Source: Fistulifera solaris (Eukaryota; Bacillariophyta; Bacillariophyceae; Naviculales; Stauroneidaceae). From it: 64,000 nucleotides of DNA. Shown here piece after piece: positions 1 through 11,800 of this stretch. The stretch spans positions 1,674,001 to 1,738,000 of the forward strand of contig AP026124.1 in assembly GCA_030295235.1 (NCBI GenBank). The letters run 5' to 3'. Within the stretch, counting starts at the first letter, position 1; each line of letters begins with the position of its first letter. A program made the translations under genes and the position numbers. The notes beneath the pieces were generated by a model. That model was not told the DNA's origin and made no database searches. It saw only the letters and a program-made list of their open reading frames with translations.

Positions 1-52
1 CGTGTAGTTCCGAAGATAATCGAAGATTTAAATCAGCTTACGATCTGCGAAA

Positions 53-1287
53 CTATTCCTCTAGGTCGACTGGATTCACCAAAAGCTCCGAGAATGGTTT
101 GAGCTTTTCAACACCGCGGACCTCGTGATCCAATAAAGGCATGAGCGTCACGTGGAAATCATCTCCGTACAGATCGAAGCACTGACCAATGTACTTGTCT
201 TGCATTCGCTTTCGTGCCAGCATTTTGGAACAAATTTCCTGTGCTTCTTTCGGCAAACCACTTGCGTTCGCTTCGTACCACTCGGACAACTCCTCGGCAT
301 CTTTCTCGGGGAAGAGTACTTGGTTGACAACAATATTGTGCGAATCAATCCCGTACTTGGACAGCTCTTGAACCAAACGCTCTGTCTCATAAATGGACAA
401 GAATTCAGGAATGCAAACACAAACGAATGTGGTCTTTGCGGGGTCCTGGAACTGCGCGTTCACCTTGGCGATGACCGCTCTAGTTTCTTCTAATTTTCCG
501 AGCATCTGTTCTTGAGCCGCGGCCGGGTTGTTTCCCCCCGACATGAGAGCCGTGGCTTGTCCAATGAGACCCCCGAAGCGATCCTTGAGTTCCCAAACCT
601 TGGCAAAGGCCTTTTCAAGGATGGTAGGGAACGACAAAAGGCGCAAAGTGTGCCCGGTGGGTGCCGTATCAAAGACGACAACATCAAAGTCCAACTGTTG
701 TACCTGCTTCATGAGTTCCGAGAACGACATGGCTTCGTCAATCCCGGGGATGCTGTTTTGCAAGTCGCTAAACATTTGGTTGAAAATATCATTTTCATCC
801 TCGGCCGAATCGATTTCTGAGGCGACTTCCTGTGATGCGTCAATCTCCATGGCACACAGATTGTCAAAGCCATTGATGGGTGTGGGTTCTCTGCCGATTT
901 TCTGGCAAAAAGCATCCGAAAGATTGTGTGCTGGATCTGTCGAAACCAGAAGAACCTGAATGAAAGCAAGACGACGAGTTAGGCAAAAATTCTCAATGTT
1001 TCCATGCGAATTGCTCTGATTTTCCCGTACGTACCTTCTTTCGGGACATGGCGAGCTGCACACCAAGGCAGCACGACGTTGTAGTCTTACCAACTCCACC
1101 TTTTCCACCTTTCAAAATAGCAGACAATGAGTCGATCCGTCATCGTAATACATTTGACATTAAAAAATAAATGAACATGCTCGATGTTTTACTCACCCAC
1201 AAACACCCACTGAAGGGTCGTTTGGTCGATGATGTTTTTGAGGCTGGGATCCGGGAGATCGGCGTCGTCAATTTCGTTGGCTGTCAT
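53..1287 (-). CDS. GET3: Get3/ASNA1 (ArsA-type) ATPase, three exons
   Basis: ATPase of the tail-anchored protein insertion (GET/TRC) pathway, expected to carry C-terminally anchored proteins to the ER. Exons are 1287-1197, 1108-1035 and 955-53, with GT-AG introns of 88 and 79 bp; the joined frame gives 355 residues, the usual Get3 length. The deviant P-loop GGKGGVGKTT is split by intron 1 and lies near residue 31. The switch I motif STDPAHNLSDAF and the loop DTAPTGHTLRLL follow. The start is the ATG at 1287 (MTANEIDDADLPDPS), which leads directly into the family's IIDQTTLQWVFVG strand. No targeting peptide is seen, so a cytosolic role is likely. The zinc-binding CxxC of animal and fungal Get3 reads CSKM here, so the second Cys is missing. 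The family call is very secure. The gene is divergent from the neighbour at 1721. Confidence 0.95.
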
Positions 1288-1720
1288 GTTTTTACAAGCT
1301 GAAAAGAAGTTACGATTTTGTTTGTTGTTAGCATTCACAACGCCCTGCTTTCGAGTGTTGTTGCTCCTCGCTCACGATGCTGATCGAACGATGAATAAAA
1401 TACAACCGTTAAAAAATACACATGAAAAGCCATAATAGTAGTCATGACCAGGGTCCAGAGTGTAGGATCTGTTTGTGGTCCGAATTGTTCGTGACTCCCC
1501 TGACGACGGAGTTCTCGTGACTGAAAGGCTATCCTCTACTCCACGTGGATCTGCCTCGCGACTCCTCGTGGTCTCGCGGCTTGTCGGCTTTTTTGCTGCC
1601 AATAATCTCGTCTTCGCCAATTGCTGTGTTAAGCAGAGTCAAATTAACCTTGACAGAGCAGTAAGCTCCGTCTTACAATTCACTGACCGCGTTAAAGGTG
1701 CAATTGTCGTACTCCTTTCA
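1288..1720. other. divergent spacer between Get3 and the acidic membrane protein
   Basis: 433 bp between two divergent start codons, presumably holding both promoters. I see no TATA box or repeat that I would name. An open frame runs in from about 1475 but has no ATG before 1721. Confidence 0.5.
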
Positions 1721-2818
1721 ATGGAGCGACAATCGCCGATCAAGCAATACGAAAACTCGAAAATGAGACGAGGCTCTCTACTGCACGTCTTTTTCAATTA
1801 CATCTTATTTTCGCCCTTGTGGATTTTTGTAAACGCGAAAGCAGATGCACCTCGCCGGACGTTTCAACACAGAATACACATCTCTCGATCATCAGAAGCG
1901 ACGGCAACAAGAGTCTCGTCTCGTCAAAGCGTATCAAAGTCATCGCTGAATATTTTGTTTTCACTACCACGAGGAGGTTCCACAGCCACGAAAGACAACC
2001 TCGATGCGTATTATTTACAACAACAGCTATATTTACAAAGTCGATCGCTTCAGCTGCGACAAGCGCTCATTCAGCGTGGTATCTTGGAATTTCAGCACTC
2101 CGAATCGAGTCAAGTCGCCCAAAATGTAGACTGGGACTGCGCCTTGGCTACAGCCGAAAACCCCAAGTCGTGTCTTTTTTCATTCGATGCAGAGGAAGGC
2201 TGCAAAGTCATTGCGCCGATTGATACGCAACAATGGATTACATTATCTGCTCTCAATCGGCTTCGTCGCAATGATCCGACGAAAGTAGAACCTCTGTGGC
2301 ATTCTCAATACAATATCTTGCAAACATGGTTCCACCCCAACAAGAGTCCCTACTCTCTTTACACGCACCTGTCACCGGTAGGCACCTTTCTTTCTTGTCT
2401 CTTGGATGCGCCTCTTTTGCTCGGCGCAACCATAATCCTCGCATGCACTTTTCTTTTTCTTGCTACGTTTCCTTTCTGGGAATGGCTTATCAAAAGGATT
2501 TTGACAAGTCACATCATGTGGATTAATTATCACCAGTGGGCTCGTTTTACGCGTGCTGCTCTGCCTCTGAAACTTCTTTTGGGTCAGATGGCCTGGAAAG
2601 GTCTGGCAAATGTGTTTGGTCAGATCTACGGCAAAATCCGGACTTATTTGGTAGAGATTGAGTGTCAACAACTGGAGCAAGCGATTCCGTTAACTATTGT
2701 GGAGGGTACCAGTGGAGGTGCGGACGCAGACGAAGAGGACGACGATGACGAGTTCGACGGTAATGATAGCGACGAGGATGATGCCGCATCGGATGATGAC
2801 GAAGACAAAGATCTATAG
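1721..2818 (+). CDS. hypothetical membrane protein with acidic C-terminus
   Basis: An uninterrupted 365-codon frame that I do not recognise. The first ATG is at 1721; a second at 1763 would place a hydrophobic signal or anchor (LLHVFFNYILFSPLWIFVNA) right at the N-terminus and may be the true start. A second strongly hydrophobic stretch near residues 223-250 (LLLGATIILACTFLFLATF) is a convincing membrane span. The middle is polar, with a Gln/Leu/Arg-rich helix. The last ~40 residues are almost only Asp, Glu, Ser and Gly. The stop is 49 bp from the stop of the convergent MPP-alpha gene. The product is likely an ER, secretory or organelle-envelope membrane protein; function unknown. Confidence 0.7.
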   Translation: MERQSPIKQYENSKMRRGSLLHVFFNYILFSPLWIFVNAKADAPRRTFQHRIHISRSSEATATRVSSRQSVSKSSLNILFSLPRGGSTATKDNLDAYYLQQQLYLQSRSLQLRQALIQRGILEFQHSESSQVAQNVDWDCALATAENPKSCLFSFDAEEGCKVIAPIDTQQWITLSALNRLRRNDPTKVEPLWHSQYNILQTWFHPNKSPYSLYTHLSPVGTFLSCLLDAPLLLGATIILACTFLFLATFPFWEWLIKRILTSHIMWINYHQWARFTRAALPLKLLLGQMAWKGLANVFGQIYGKIRTYLVEIECQQLEQAIPLTIVEGTSGGADADEEDDDDEFDGNDSDEDDAASDDDEDKDL

Positions 2819-2867
2819 TCAATGCAAAAATAGAAACGTGTTACGAAGTATTCCATTCCTACTTGTA

Positions 2868-4542
2868 TTATCCTAGCCAAGCTACTAATTCGTCATGACG
2901 CGGCACATGACTTAGATCGCTTCCAACTGACGCCAAGCAAGGAGGCTTCTCAAGTGCCTTTGAAGCAACTTGCCTCAAATCTTCTTTCGTTACCGCGTCA
3001 ATCTTCTTACAGGTCACGTTCATGTTTTCTCGTTGCCCATACGTCAATACCTGTCGCCCCATGTCTTCAAAAAGTACCAGTCGAGACTCCAATTGCGTCA
3101 AGACGTTGCATTTTAGCATGTTTCGCGCACGATCCAGCTCTTCGTCGCTAACATGATTGACTGCCAACTGCGCCAAGTGGTGCGTAAAAACTTGTACCAT
3201 GTTACGGGCGTTTTCTGGCATCGTCGAGCCTGAAATCCCCCAGATGCCTGATTCGCTGTGAAAAGCAGTGTAGGCTTCCGCGCTCTCTGCCCAACCAAAC
3301 TGGTTCAAAACTCTGCGATATAGGCGACTGTACATGCCTTTACCCGGTCCTCCTGCAGAAAATGAGGAACCTCCGCCCAGCAGCGTCTGTAACACACAAG
3401 TAGCAACTAATGCGTCAGAATGCCACCCTCCAACTTCAAACCCTACGCCTATGCGCACAAGACCATCGACCGTAGGGCTTTCAACTCGTTTTTCACCTCC
3501 TTGATACTGGGATGGTTTTACAATGCTTCGTCCCTCGTCCTTTTGCTTCAAATGTCCAAACAATTCATCTGCTTTTTTTAACCAAAAAGTCGTGTCGAAC
3601 ACCAGCTCCACCTATCACCAAGCCTTTTGGATTCTGAACGAATTGGCGCTGCCAGTAGCCGTGAACTGTGTCGGCAGATAGTTCAGCTAGTGCTTCTGCG
3701 GGGCAGAAATGCGGTTGACCTAACTGTTGATTCGCCCCATAAGCTGCTTCTTGCAATGCCTCGCCAAGCAACAACTCTGGCATCATATCCATGGCTTGAA
3801 ATCCAAGTGCCATCTTGGCATCTTCTACTTCCTCTGGCAAAACTTTGCTTCCAGCAGGACCTCCCTTAACAAATCCAGCGCATTCTCTATGTTAGGTCGC
3901 AACAAATCAATACAGTGCAAGGACTGTTCCCGACCAGTCGACACAAAGCGTTGACCTCCCCAATCCTGCAACAAAGTGTTCACTTGGGGTCCCATGTACT
4001 TTTTCGTAGCCCCGAAGGCTAAAACTTCCAGCAAATTCGTCACCCCAGTCTCACCAGCACGTTCGAGGCGACTCCCCACCTCACACACGGCACCAATCGT
4101 GCTGACTTGACCATACGTTTCTTGCGACACAACCCGAATGCCATTATCCAGTGTAGTTACTAAAGTTTCAGGAACTTCCAATTGATCAGCCGGGAAATTA
4201 GGGGGGAATGGAGGCGGGGACTTCGTTCGTAATCGCATAAGCTGAACTAAGTTTTGTGTTCAGTGTTTTACGCTGTTCCGATCGGATCTGTTCGATCTGC
4301 TGCGGAGTTAATGCTTGCGCATCATCGAAACGATCCTCTGACAACCGAGCTGAGCGTTGCCATGAGCGAGGGTTTTTCTCGACTTCCTTAGCTTTTGTGC
4401 GTGTGATCTCTGGAGGTTCTTTCGCTAAAGGGTATTCATACACACTGTAAGAGCTTGTACAACGCTTCGATCGAAGAACCGGGGCCACAAAAGGCCGACG
4501 CCTCGCAAGATTACGAAAGGCCACGAGGCTGTAAGAAGCCAT
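2868..4542 (-). CDS. mitochondrial processing peptidase alpha subunit (frame-broken at three homopolymers)
   Basis: Non-catalytic, presequence-recognising subunit of matrix processing peptidase (M16 family). The N-terminus (MASYSLVAFRNLARRRPF) is a mitochondrial presequence. Hallmarks include VSQETYGQVSTIGAVCEVGS in the first M16 domain, no zinc-binding HxxEH, and the glycine-rich loop GGGSSFSAGGPGKGMYSRL near residue 390, the signature of the alpha subunit. The frame jumps at a C6 run (4201-4206), a T4 run (3839-3842) and an A7 run (3573-3579, all read on the minus strand). Treating these as -1, +1 and -1 base gives exactly 558 codons with continuous M16 homology. They are far more likely sequencing errors than introns or decay. 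The start is the ATG at 4542. Confidence 0.92.
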
Positions 4543-4860
4543 AGCAAGCCAGCAGAATGTCGAGGTTTATGCGATTCAGTCTAACACAAAACGGACGACT
4601 TTCAAATCATCATGATCAGCGAAAGATTTTGCCTGGAGTTGAACGGAGGATAAACCCGCCAAATAGTTGGTTACGAGAGACGGATGGACAGGGCAGATGT
4701 ACTGTTCCGGTACTGGTACCCGTGAAGAAATAATTTAAAAGACGCCTTCGGAGGAGAGATGGTACCTGGTAGGTCTAAATCGCAGAATGAATAAAGAAGT
4801 GTATTGTAAATGCTGCAAAAGGTAACTGCATACTACATACTATTGACAACTAAATAAGCT

Positions 4861-5990
4861 AACAAGCTTGTATAACGGACGAAGATTTATAGGTAGCACT
4901 CTCTAGCTAGAGAGAGAGTCGGGAAAAAATCGATTGATTCATGACTGAAAAGCAGTCGCGGATAAAGGTTGTATACACATTCGGCTAGAGTAAAGTCGGA
5001 AGTCAATGTTGATTGACAAGTTTTATCGACGTTACAAATCGCTTGGTATACAGCAAGTGCTGTCTGGAGTAAATGGACCTTAATACAAAACAAAGAATCT
5101 TGACAAGTTTGCAGAACGGATGAAAGTTAGGTAGCAGTCTGGTTCGAAAGAGTATTGATTCATGACACAAATCCAGTCGTGGTAATGGTGATAGAACACT
5201 TCAGTCATCTAGCTAGAAAATACGGAAGACAACGAATCACAAGTTTTATCGAAGTTACGAGTTGATACTTGTATTTCAATTACTGCCTCAAAGATTTGAC
5301 AGTAATGAAAGCCACTTTGATCTCGACAAGCTTGCAGAACAGATGAATGTCAGATAGCAGTCTGGCTCGGAAGAATATTGATTCACTACTCAAATGCAGT
5401 CGTGTCGAAAAACGGACGACACTTTCGGCGCATAGTAAATACGGAAGAAAACAAGTCACAAGTTTTGTCGACGTTACGAATCGTTTCTCGCAATTCCGGA
5501 AAATCTGGAAGACTTCTCGGTGATACAGAAATTCTGTGGATGGTCCAGAAATTCTGGACCGTCGGTGTTTGGGTCATACCTGGTACAGAGGAATCTTTGG
5601 AGGTTCCACAAATTCTGGAATCGATGTTTTGGGTCATAGATAAGATCTTTGGAAGTTCCAAATAATCTGGAATCGTTTTTTTGTCGTTCAGAAATTCTGA
5701 GGACATTCCGGAAAATCTGGAAGACTTCTCGGTCATGCAGAAATTCTGTGGATGGTCCAGAAATTCTGGACCATCGGTGTTTGGGTCATACCTGGTACAG
5801 AGGAATCTTTGGAGGTTCCAGAAATTCTGGAATCGATGTTTTGGGTATAGCTGGATTGTAAATTGTACGTAGTAACTAAAACCAATTTGTCCTGACAAGC
5901 ATACAGGACGGATGAAGGTTAAGAAGCAGTATGGCTCGGCAGAATACTTGTTCATGACTGGAATCCAGTCGTGGTAAATTACATTGTGAG
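4861..5990. repeat. diverged ~230-bp repeat array, four copies
   Basis: Four copies of a related segment begin near 4861, 5101, 5325 and 5894. Each opens with a version of GACAAGCTTGCAGAACGGATG, continues with AGGTAGCAGTCTGG and TATTGATTCATGAC, then CCAGTCGTGG. The first three also share, about 150 bp on, CACAAGTTTTATCGACGTTACGAATC. Spacings are 241 and 224 bp, so copies 1-3 are tandem. Copy 4 is displaced by a different repeat (5495-5851). No coding frame is conserved between copies. The array lies in the 1.7-kb spacer between the 5' end of MPP-alpha and the 3' end of the glycosyltransferase. Confidence 0.75.
5495..5851. repeat. 146-bp direct repeat (two copies) carrying CCAGA-N3-TCTGG inverted motifs
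   Basis: The segments 5495-5639 and 5706-5851 are near-identical, differing at only a few positions, and start 211 bp apart. Within and between them the 13-bp inverted repeat CCAGAAATTCTGG occurs exactly at 5545, 5757 and 5818, with degenerate versions elsewhere. The block seems inserted into, or expanded within, the older 230-bp repeat array. A 257-codon open frame crosses it on the minus strand but follows the repeat, not any protein family, so I do not call it a gene. Confidence 0.8.
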
Positions 5991-6229
5991 TAAGACTAAT
6001 ACCAAAGAACGAGGTGAAATAGTTGCGTTGCTCACAAATAACCTCGGTTCCTCGATGTATGACGGATGATTCCAAATGGCCGACGCAAATACTAGATCTT
6101 ATTAAAGCTTCAATTGAAACGAGGCTAAAAATGGATCTTCCATGCAAATGACTTGACATGAATAATTAACTATACACTCCGTATTACTTAATCCTCCCAA
6201 AATCGCTAGAACAACAAGTAAATCGGCAT

Positions 6230-8320
6230 TTATTCTTGAGTCCTTGCAGCTGTGCTCTTGGTTAAGCTGCACAAATTATTTAATATGGCATGGTATCGTC
6301 TCATACCGCTATCGAGCGAGGTAGACCCCGGATTTTTCAAATGAAAACTCACGCTTGATCGTGATATCTGACCCAAACCTTCTTTCCATGCTATGCCATG
6401 CTGTTCGACAAGCTTCTTCCAGTCTTGAGCGGGTTTCTCTTTGTTCCAGGCAGCATGCTGGTCAGCATTCCACGTGTGATATCGAGTCTCATTGTGATCA
6501 TCATTCGTATCGGTGCAGAGTACACCAGCTGATCGAAAGCAGGATGATACAAGCCTATCCTCATAAGAAGCTCTCCAATGCGGCATACATGTTGGATGAT
6601 TGAACAGCTCTTCCACTAAAAGTTTCAATGCGGCACTGTTTACTGTATATCCGGATCCACCATTGCAGTACCGTCGCTTCTTGAGCGCGAGAGAACCACC
6701 AATAGCAAGGGCATTGTATCATCCCAAGGTCCCTTCCACGACCCAGTTGCTGCAGTAAAACGCAAATTCTCAGGAATGAGATAATGATCGTCCCCACCAA
6801 TATGAAACAGATCAAAATCGTTCAAATAATGATCGTATGCATATTGAAACATAGCTCTCACTTTCATCCACATATTATCATATATTTCCGGACCCTCATG
6901 CAACAAATGAACGGCCCCAATCGACTTGTCGGTTAGATTCGACGCCGCAAAGAAACCATCACATCGAGGGGCCCATGTCTCTGCAATTGCTTGTAAGCGA
7001 AAATGCCCATTCGATTGCGTGTAAACCATACAAAGGACCCGTTTCTGGTTCTGGTGTGCTGTTGCGATTTCGATCTTTCTCAGCCCTTGGTATCCGTATT
7101 TTCCTTCGTCTCCTTCCCCAAAGGGATCTCACACACCCCTTTCGATTCTCCAGATACATGGTAGTTGAAAGGATGCGGGTGGTTCTTGATGTAATAAGGG
7201 TCATGGACGTATCCAGGATTACCGTGCTCATCTACAGCACCTAAAACTTTGTTCCAAAACTTATGACACGCTCCATGAAGAATCGAATGAACCCTGATGA
7301 GAGATAGCACTATATCAGAAGGCTTTTGTGACTGTGTTGCCCAATCCTCCCACGCACTCGGCAACGCTATTTCCGAGTATCGCCTTAAGTGCGCCCATTT
7401 TTCTTGTCGGTCGCGGGTTTTGTTGGGACGAAGACACGAAACGGGCACTCCCAAAAGACAGGATGATATCCAATTTTGAACAGCCAAAAAGTTATCACCT
7501 TGCCTTACCTGGGAGCAGTGTTGGAGTAGCCTCGCAGTCGGTTGATTGCCAGCACGTGGACTGTCGCAGCCGGGTGCTTTCATTGGGTCAGTCCCAAACA
7601 GATCTCGATATTCTTTGTTTGTTTCGGCATTATGAAGGATCCAGCTTTGTAAGACAACAGGATGGTCATGATTGGAGACCTGGTTGGATTGCAAGATGTA
7701 GAAGAAATTCTCGGGAACAAAGTAGGACCGATGCGGATCCATCCAATGAAACCACCGGTACTGACTCAATTCCGAAATAAAAACAAAAACAGCTTGTAAT
7801 CCGTCAGTTGTTACGGGGATATGAATTTGGTGAAGATTGTCGTCTGAATATTGAGATAAAGGAGCGTTCTCGTTCGCCATGTAAACTTGTAAGAAACCAT
7901 CACATTGCCCTTGGAGTGTTTGGAAAGAAAGTCATCCGTTTCTTTGATATCGGCAATCCAAACGCAAAGAAGCGGATTCTCGGTCGTTTTTAATGATCGC
8001 GTTTTCTGAAAGAAATAGTGCAATCGGTAAAGCACTTGATATCCCATTCTCCCGCCTTCTTCTGTTCCTTCCCCTGGGAGGACCGAACATACCTCAGGAA
8101 GATGCGTTTCCCATGGAGACAGCGTCTGGTTGCTAGCGGCTCCCAAACTAGATGATAAACTGGATATTTCATGCCGATTTCGAACTGTTTCCGGAATGAA
8201 AGATAAAGCAGTTTCCGAGGAGTCGGTGCTTCGAATAGCGCGACCATTCAAGAGAAAGGCAATGCTCGTCCACGCCAAGAACACGATGAGACAACTCAAT
8301 TTGAGGCGCGGAGACGTCAT
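6230..8320 (-). CDS. GT31 fringe/C1GALT1-like glycosyltransferase with duplicated domain (frame-broken at three homopolymers)
   Basis: Golgi type II membrane glycosyltransferase of the beta-1,3-glycosyltransferase (fringe/core-1 galactosyltransferase) group. A short cytosolic tail is followed by a signal anchor near residues 8-26 (CLIVFLAWTSIAFLLNG). The C-terminal half carries the family pattern AETWAPRCDGFFAASNLTD, then GAVHLLHEGPEIYDNMW, then DFDLFHIGGDDHYLIPENL, where GDD is the metal-binding DxD-type motif near residue 505. The N-terminal half repeats the plan in weaker form (GQCDGFLQVYMA, WFHWMDPHRSYFVPENF), with no acidic pair at the metal site. Frame jumps near 7924 (T3), 7116-7119 (G4) and 6709-6711 (C3) each need one added base; the total is then 698 codons. 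Donor and acceptor sugars cannot be told from sequence. Confidence 0.85.
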
Positions 8321-8855
8321 TCTTCTCGCATCCTTTCGTTTCGCCGACTAGATACTAGGGATAATGCGTGATTATGGTGCTACTTGATTTTTGAGTGAAA
8401 TTTCAGATACAATGACAACATCGTGATTGAGGAGCAAGTACAAGAGGTGCAAGGGGAAGCGAACTAACGATGACCGACGCTGGAGCGAGTTTTATCGATC
8501 TTTTTTTCTTTTTGCGCGACAGCCCATTGCGCCAAAGCGAGCCAACGCAGAGAGTACTAAGTGGAAAAAGTACATCAGCAGAAGGTGATTACGAACGTTA
8601 AATTTATTTAACAAAAATAACGGCTAAATGTATTCTTTTTTACTAAAGTGAACCGGCCGGCGCTTCTACCTTTTCTGCGTTCGAAAAATCACGCGAGATG
8701 CATGATTGAACGCAACGCAACATGTTGGTTATTTATTGACGATTTTTCGAGAACAGCAAGCCAGAATTGAAAAGAATTAAATATATCAATTAAGTGGGCT
8801 GGACGTGTATTCGCTTCTCGACAATCCTCGCGTCAAACACAAAAAAGAAACGAAT
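8321..8855. other. divergent spacer
   Basis: 535 bp between the glycosyltransferase and sorting-nexin starts. It is T-rich in places (8508-8517) and otherwise without a repeat or gene I can support. It presumably contains both promoters. Confidence 0.4.
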
Positions 8856-11800
8856 ATGGTGAAATTTACCGGCAGGTCCGACAAGGCACCTCTCTTGTCG
8901 AGCTCGTCTTCCATCGTTTCTTCCGATGATCGGCGACACAATACACCGGTGCTTTCTTCCGGAGACCATAAAGGTGGCTTTATAAAACTCTTTGCGAGGC
9001 ATCGTCCCATAACGCCGACGAGTAAGCCTCTCACGACAAAGACCAGGAAAACTGTCGATACGCGCTCTTTGGTCGTTGAGACAGAATCTTCCAAAAAGAC
9101 TGTACCCGCTACCAAAAGAACGAAAAACAGTCTTCGTCCACAGCCTCTACAAGAAAACAAAAAAGATTCGCGACGCAAACAGAGACCTCGCAAGGATGCG
9201 ACAAAGTCCGATCCGCCTGTCGCCGCGGGTGACCTAACGGCAGTGATTTCACAGGGCGATTGTACAACAGGATGCTCTCATACCATAGCGACAACGCAGT
9301 CGGATACCGGAGGCCATGATCTGCAGACATTTCATTCGTTGGGTGGCTCCATTTCCCAGGAGGATCACGAATATTGTTCCTTTCCGGCTTCGTTTGACGC
9401 AGCAGAAAATGGCGACGAAGTGCAACATCTGTCGCCGCTGTCTTCCAACCGCTCTTCGGGTAAACAATTTACCAGCGACGCATCTCAGGGTTCTCCCGGT
9501 AAATCAGCAAAAGTGCAGCAAACGGGTTCGATGAATGGCAGCGTAGCGGAATGCCCCGAAATTATAATGTCGACGGAAGTTTCTTCTTCGGTCAACGAGA
9601 CTCCGCCGTCGGTTTCTCGCTCGGTTCCTACGGTTTGTTCCAGAGATGCTGAGCAAGAATCAACTTCACACAAGAAAGAAATTATAAGGAGCGAGAAGGA
9701 CACTTTAGAAAGTAGTCCACCCTCTTCTCCAAAAGGAAAGCCGAAATTACATTTACAAGAAGGTAGCAATCGAACTCGGAAAATTGTCGCGACCGTGAGC
9801 ACCTCGCCAGTCAACGACACTCTTCACGTTCCAGACAACAAATCTTCCCAACCCAACTTACCTGTGCGAACGAAGCGTCCTTTGAGCAAAACGAAAGCAC
9901 TGTTGTCACGACCCTTTGGGCGCTCTTCACTTCCCCCCTGAGATTATTCGCAAGTGGGTCGTGGAAGTGAGTCCAGCAGAATGGGATGCCGACGAAAGCG
10001 AATGGAAATATCGACTACTGATTCAAAGCCGGCATGTCAACAAAGAACGAAAGAATGACCTCATGTTTCCTTATCAGCAATCGTTCACGACGGCGTTCAC
10101 ATGGAGATCGATCGCTGACTTTTTCTGGCTAGAGGAGTCACTGCAACAGGAGTATCAAGGTGGGCTGTTGCTGCCAGATCTAAGTAAAGCTCTTCGCGGT
10201 CCAATCAACGGTAACATTCGGGAAACTCCGGTCGAGGCAGAAAAACTAAGAAACTGGTTAAGTGATGTTTTGAATGGCATACGAGGACAGGGAGAACTTC
10301 TCATGGACTATGAAGCCGAGGGGATTCTTGGGTCCGAGAGTATGGAAGCATTTCTGTACCGAAGTTCGGGGCCCACTTCGCTCACTCGTTCCCCCGACCC
10401 AAAGTCACCAACTCTTTCGCCTGATCGGACTTCAGCGACCTCCTTCATTGAGCATCTGTTCTCTCCAAGTGGTATTTTAAGTCCTTTTACAGCTTGCGCG
10501 GGAACAACTAGTGGCCATGGAGACATGTCAAAGAATAGACGCGCTGGTCTACTTAAACAAATCGATGCTATTTCATGCCAGTCTAGCGCCTTGGAAGTCG
10601 ACCGGTCGTTTGATCAACAAGAATCATTCTTGGATAGTGACCCGGTCGTCCGGGAATGTCCGACGTTTTACATTATGTTCATTGAAGCGGAGCAAGCCTT
10701 GCTTCGGAATTATTTGGCCACGGCCCATCGGACAACGCAAAAGTTGAATAATTTAATTGACGAGGAAGAGAAGGCTGGATATGCTTGGAGCGTCTTTGTT
10801 CAAAGTCTCGTTATGCTATTTGCCTTTGAGAAGGAATTCGAAAGCTCTCATATCGCTGATTTTAAGCTCAGACCAGAGAAAGTACCATTCTGTCAAGTTG
10901 AAAAGATTTGGTCGAACAGAGTCTTGAAGCTTTTACGAAAGCCAAAGTTGATCGCGTGCTTCCTGCGTTAAATGTATTCGGCGCTATGCTCCGAGCGTTT
11001 GTCGACGATTTAGAATCCATTGATCCAGCCTGCAAGGCGTTCGCGGATGCGCGAATAGATCTGATGAAAATTCCGCAGGCACATGATCGCCCTGCATCGC
11101 AGACATGGGAAGATAAAATAAAGGATATGGCGTCACGATCGTTCGGTTCTCATATAGCCGAAGAAAAGCAACTGGAGATGCAGCTACAGAATGAAGTAGA
11201 GAAGAATCGATTACTCAAGAATGAGAAACTTTTATACAGATCATTGACGACGTTTTGTCGCGGTGTTCCCATACGTTCGTCTCGGATGGCCTGGCGCTAT
11301 TTGAATACAGAAGCGACTCAATGTGCCGCAATGTATGCTGCATCTGTCGCGCTACGTAAGAGCTTAACAGTTGGCGAAAAGACGGCTTCAAAAACGGTCG
11401 CTCGTCAAGTTCAGCAAGAAAGACAGGATTTTGAAGCAGAGATAGGTCTCGTAATGAAGATTATTGATCTTTCGCCAAAAGGATTGAGTAGTTACGACGG
11501 AAAGAGACTCTTGAAATTAGCTCACGAACGCGCTGGAAAATGGGATCTAGCTCTAGCTAAAGTACTTCTCGAAGCAGTTGGGTTTGCTGACGTGGAAATA
11601 CAGCTGCCAGAACTCTCTCGAGACCTTGAATCGGTTTGCAAGTACGCATGTGGCTTACGTGACAATTTGGACCGCTGCATTCTTTCTTTACATCAACTTC
11701 GGAAGGCGTGCGTTGGTAGACTACAGGTCAACAAACAGAAAGGCCCTTTGGAGACTGCCAGAAATGAGTTTTTCAGTGAGCTTGCCAACCTGTTCAGTGG

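Noticed and set aside
528-959. 143-codon plus-strand frame opposite Get3
   Set aside because: Antisense shadow of a well-conserved gene; no family likeness.
5545-5830. CCAGAAATTCTGG as heat-shock elements
   Set aside because: Heat-shock elements need GAA and TTC separated by two bases; here only one base lies between them.
5386-6159. 257-codon open frame on the minus strand
   Set aside because: It follows the repeat units and encodes repeated phrases with no family likeness. A by-product of the repeat.
7403-7508. Intron in the glycosyltransferase (GTAAGG...CAAG)
   Set aside because: Removing it (106 bp) puts the downstream frame at a stop, while the unspliced frame stays open with sensible protein.
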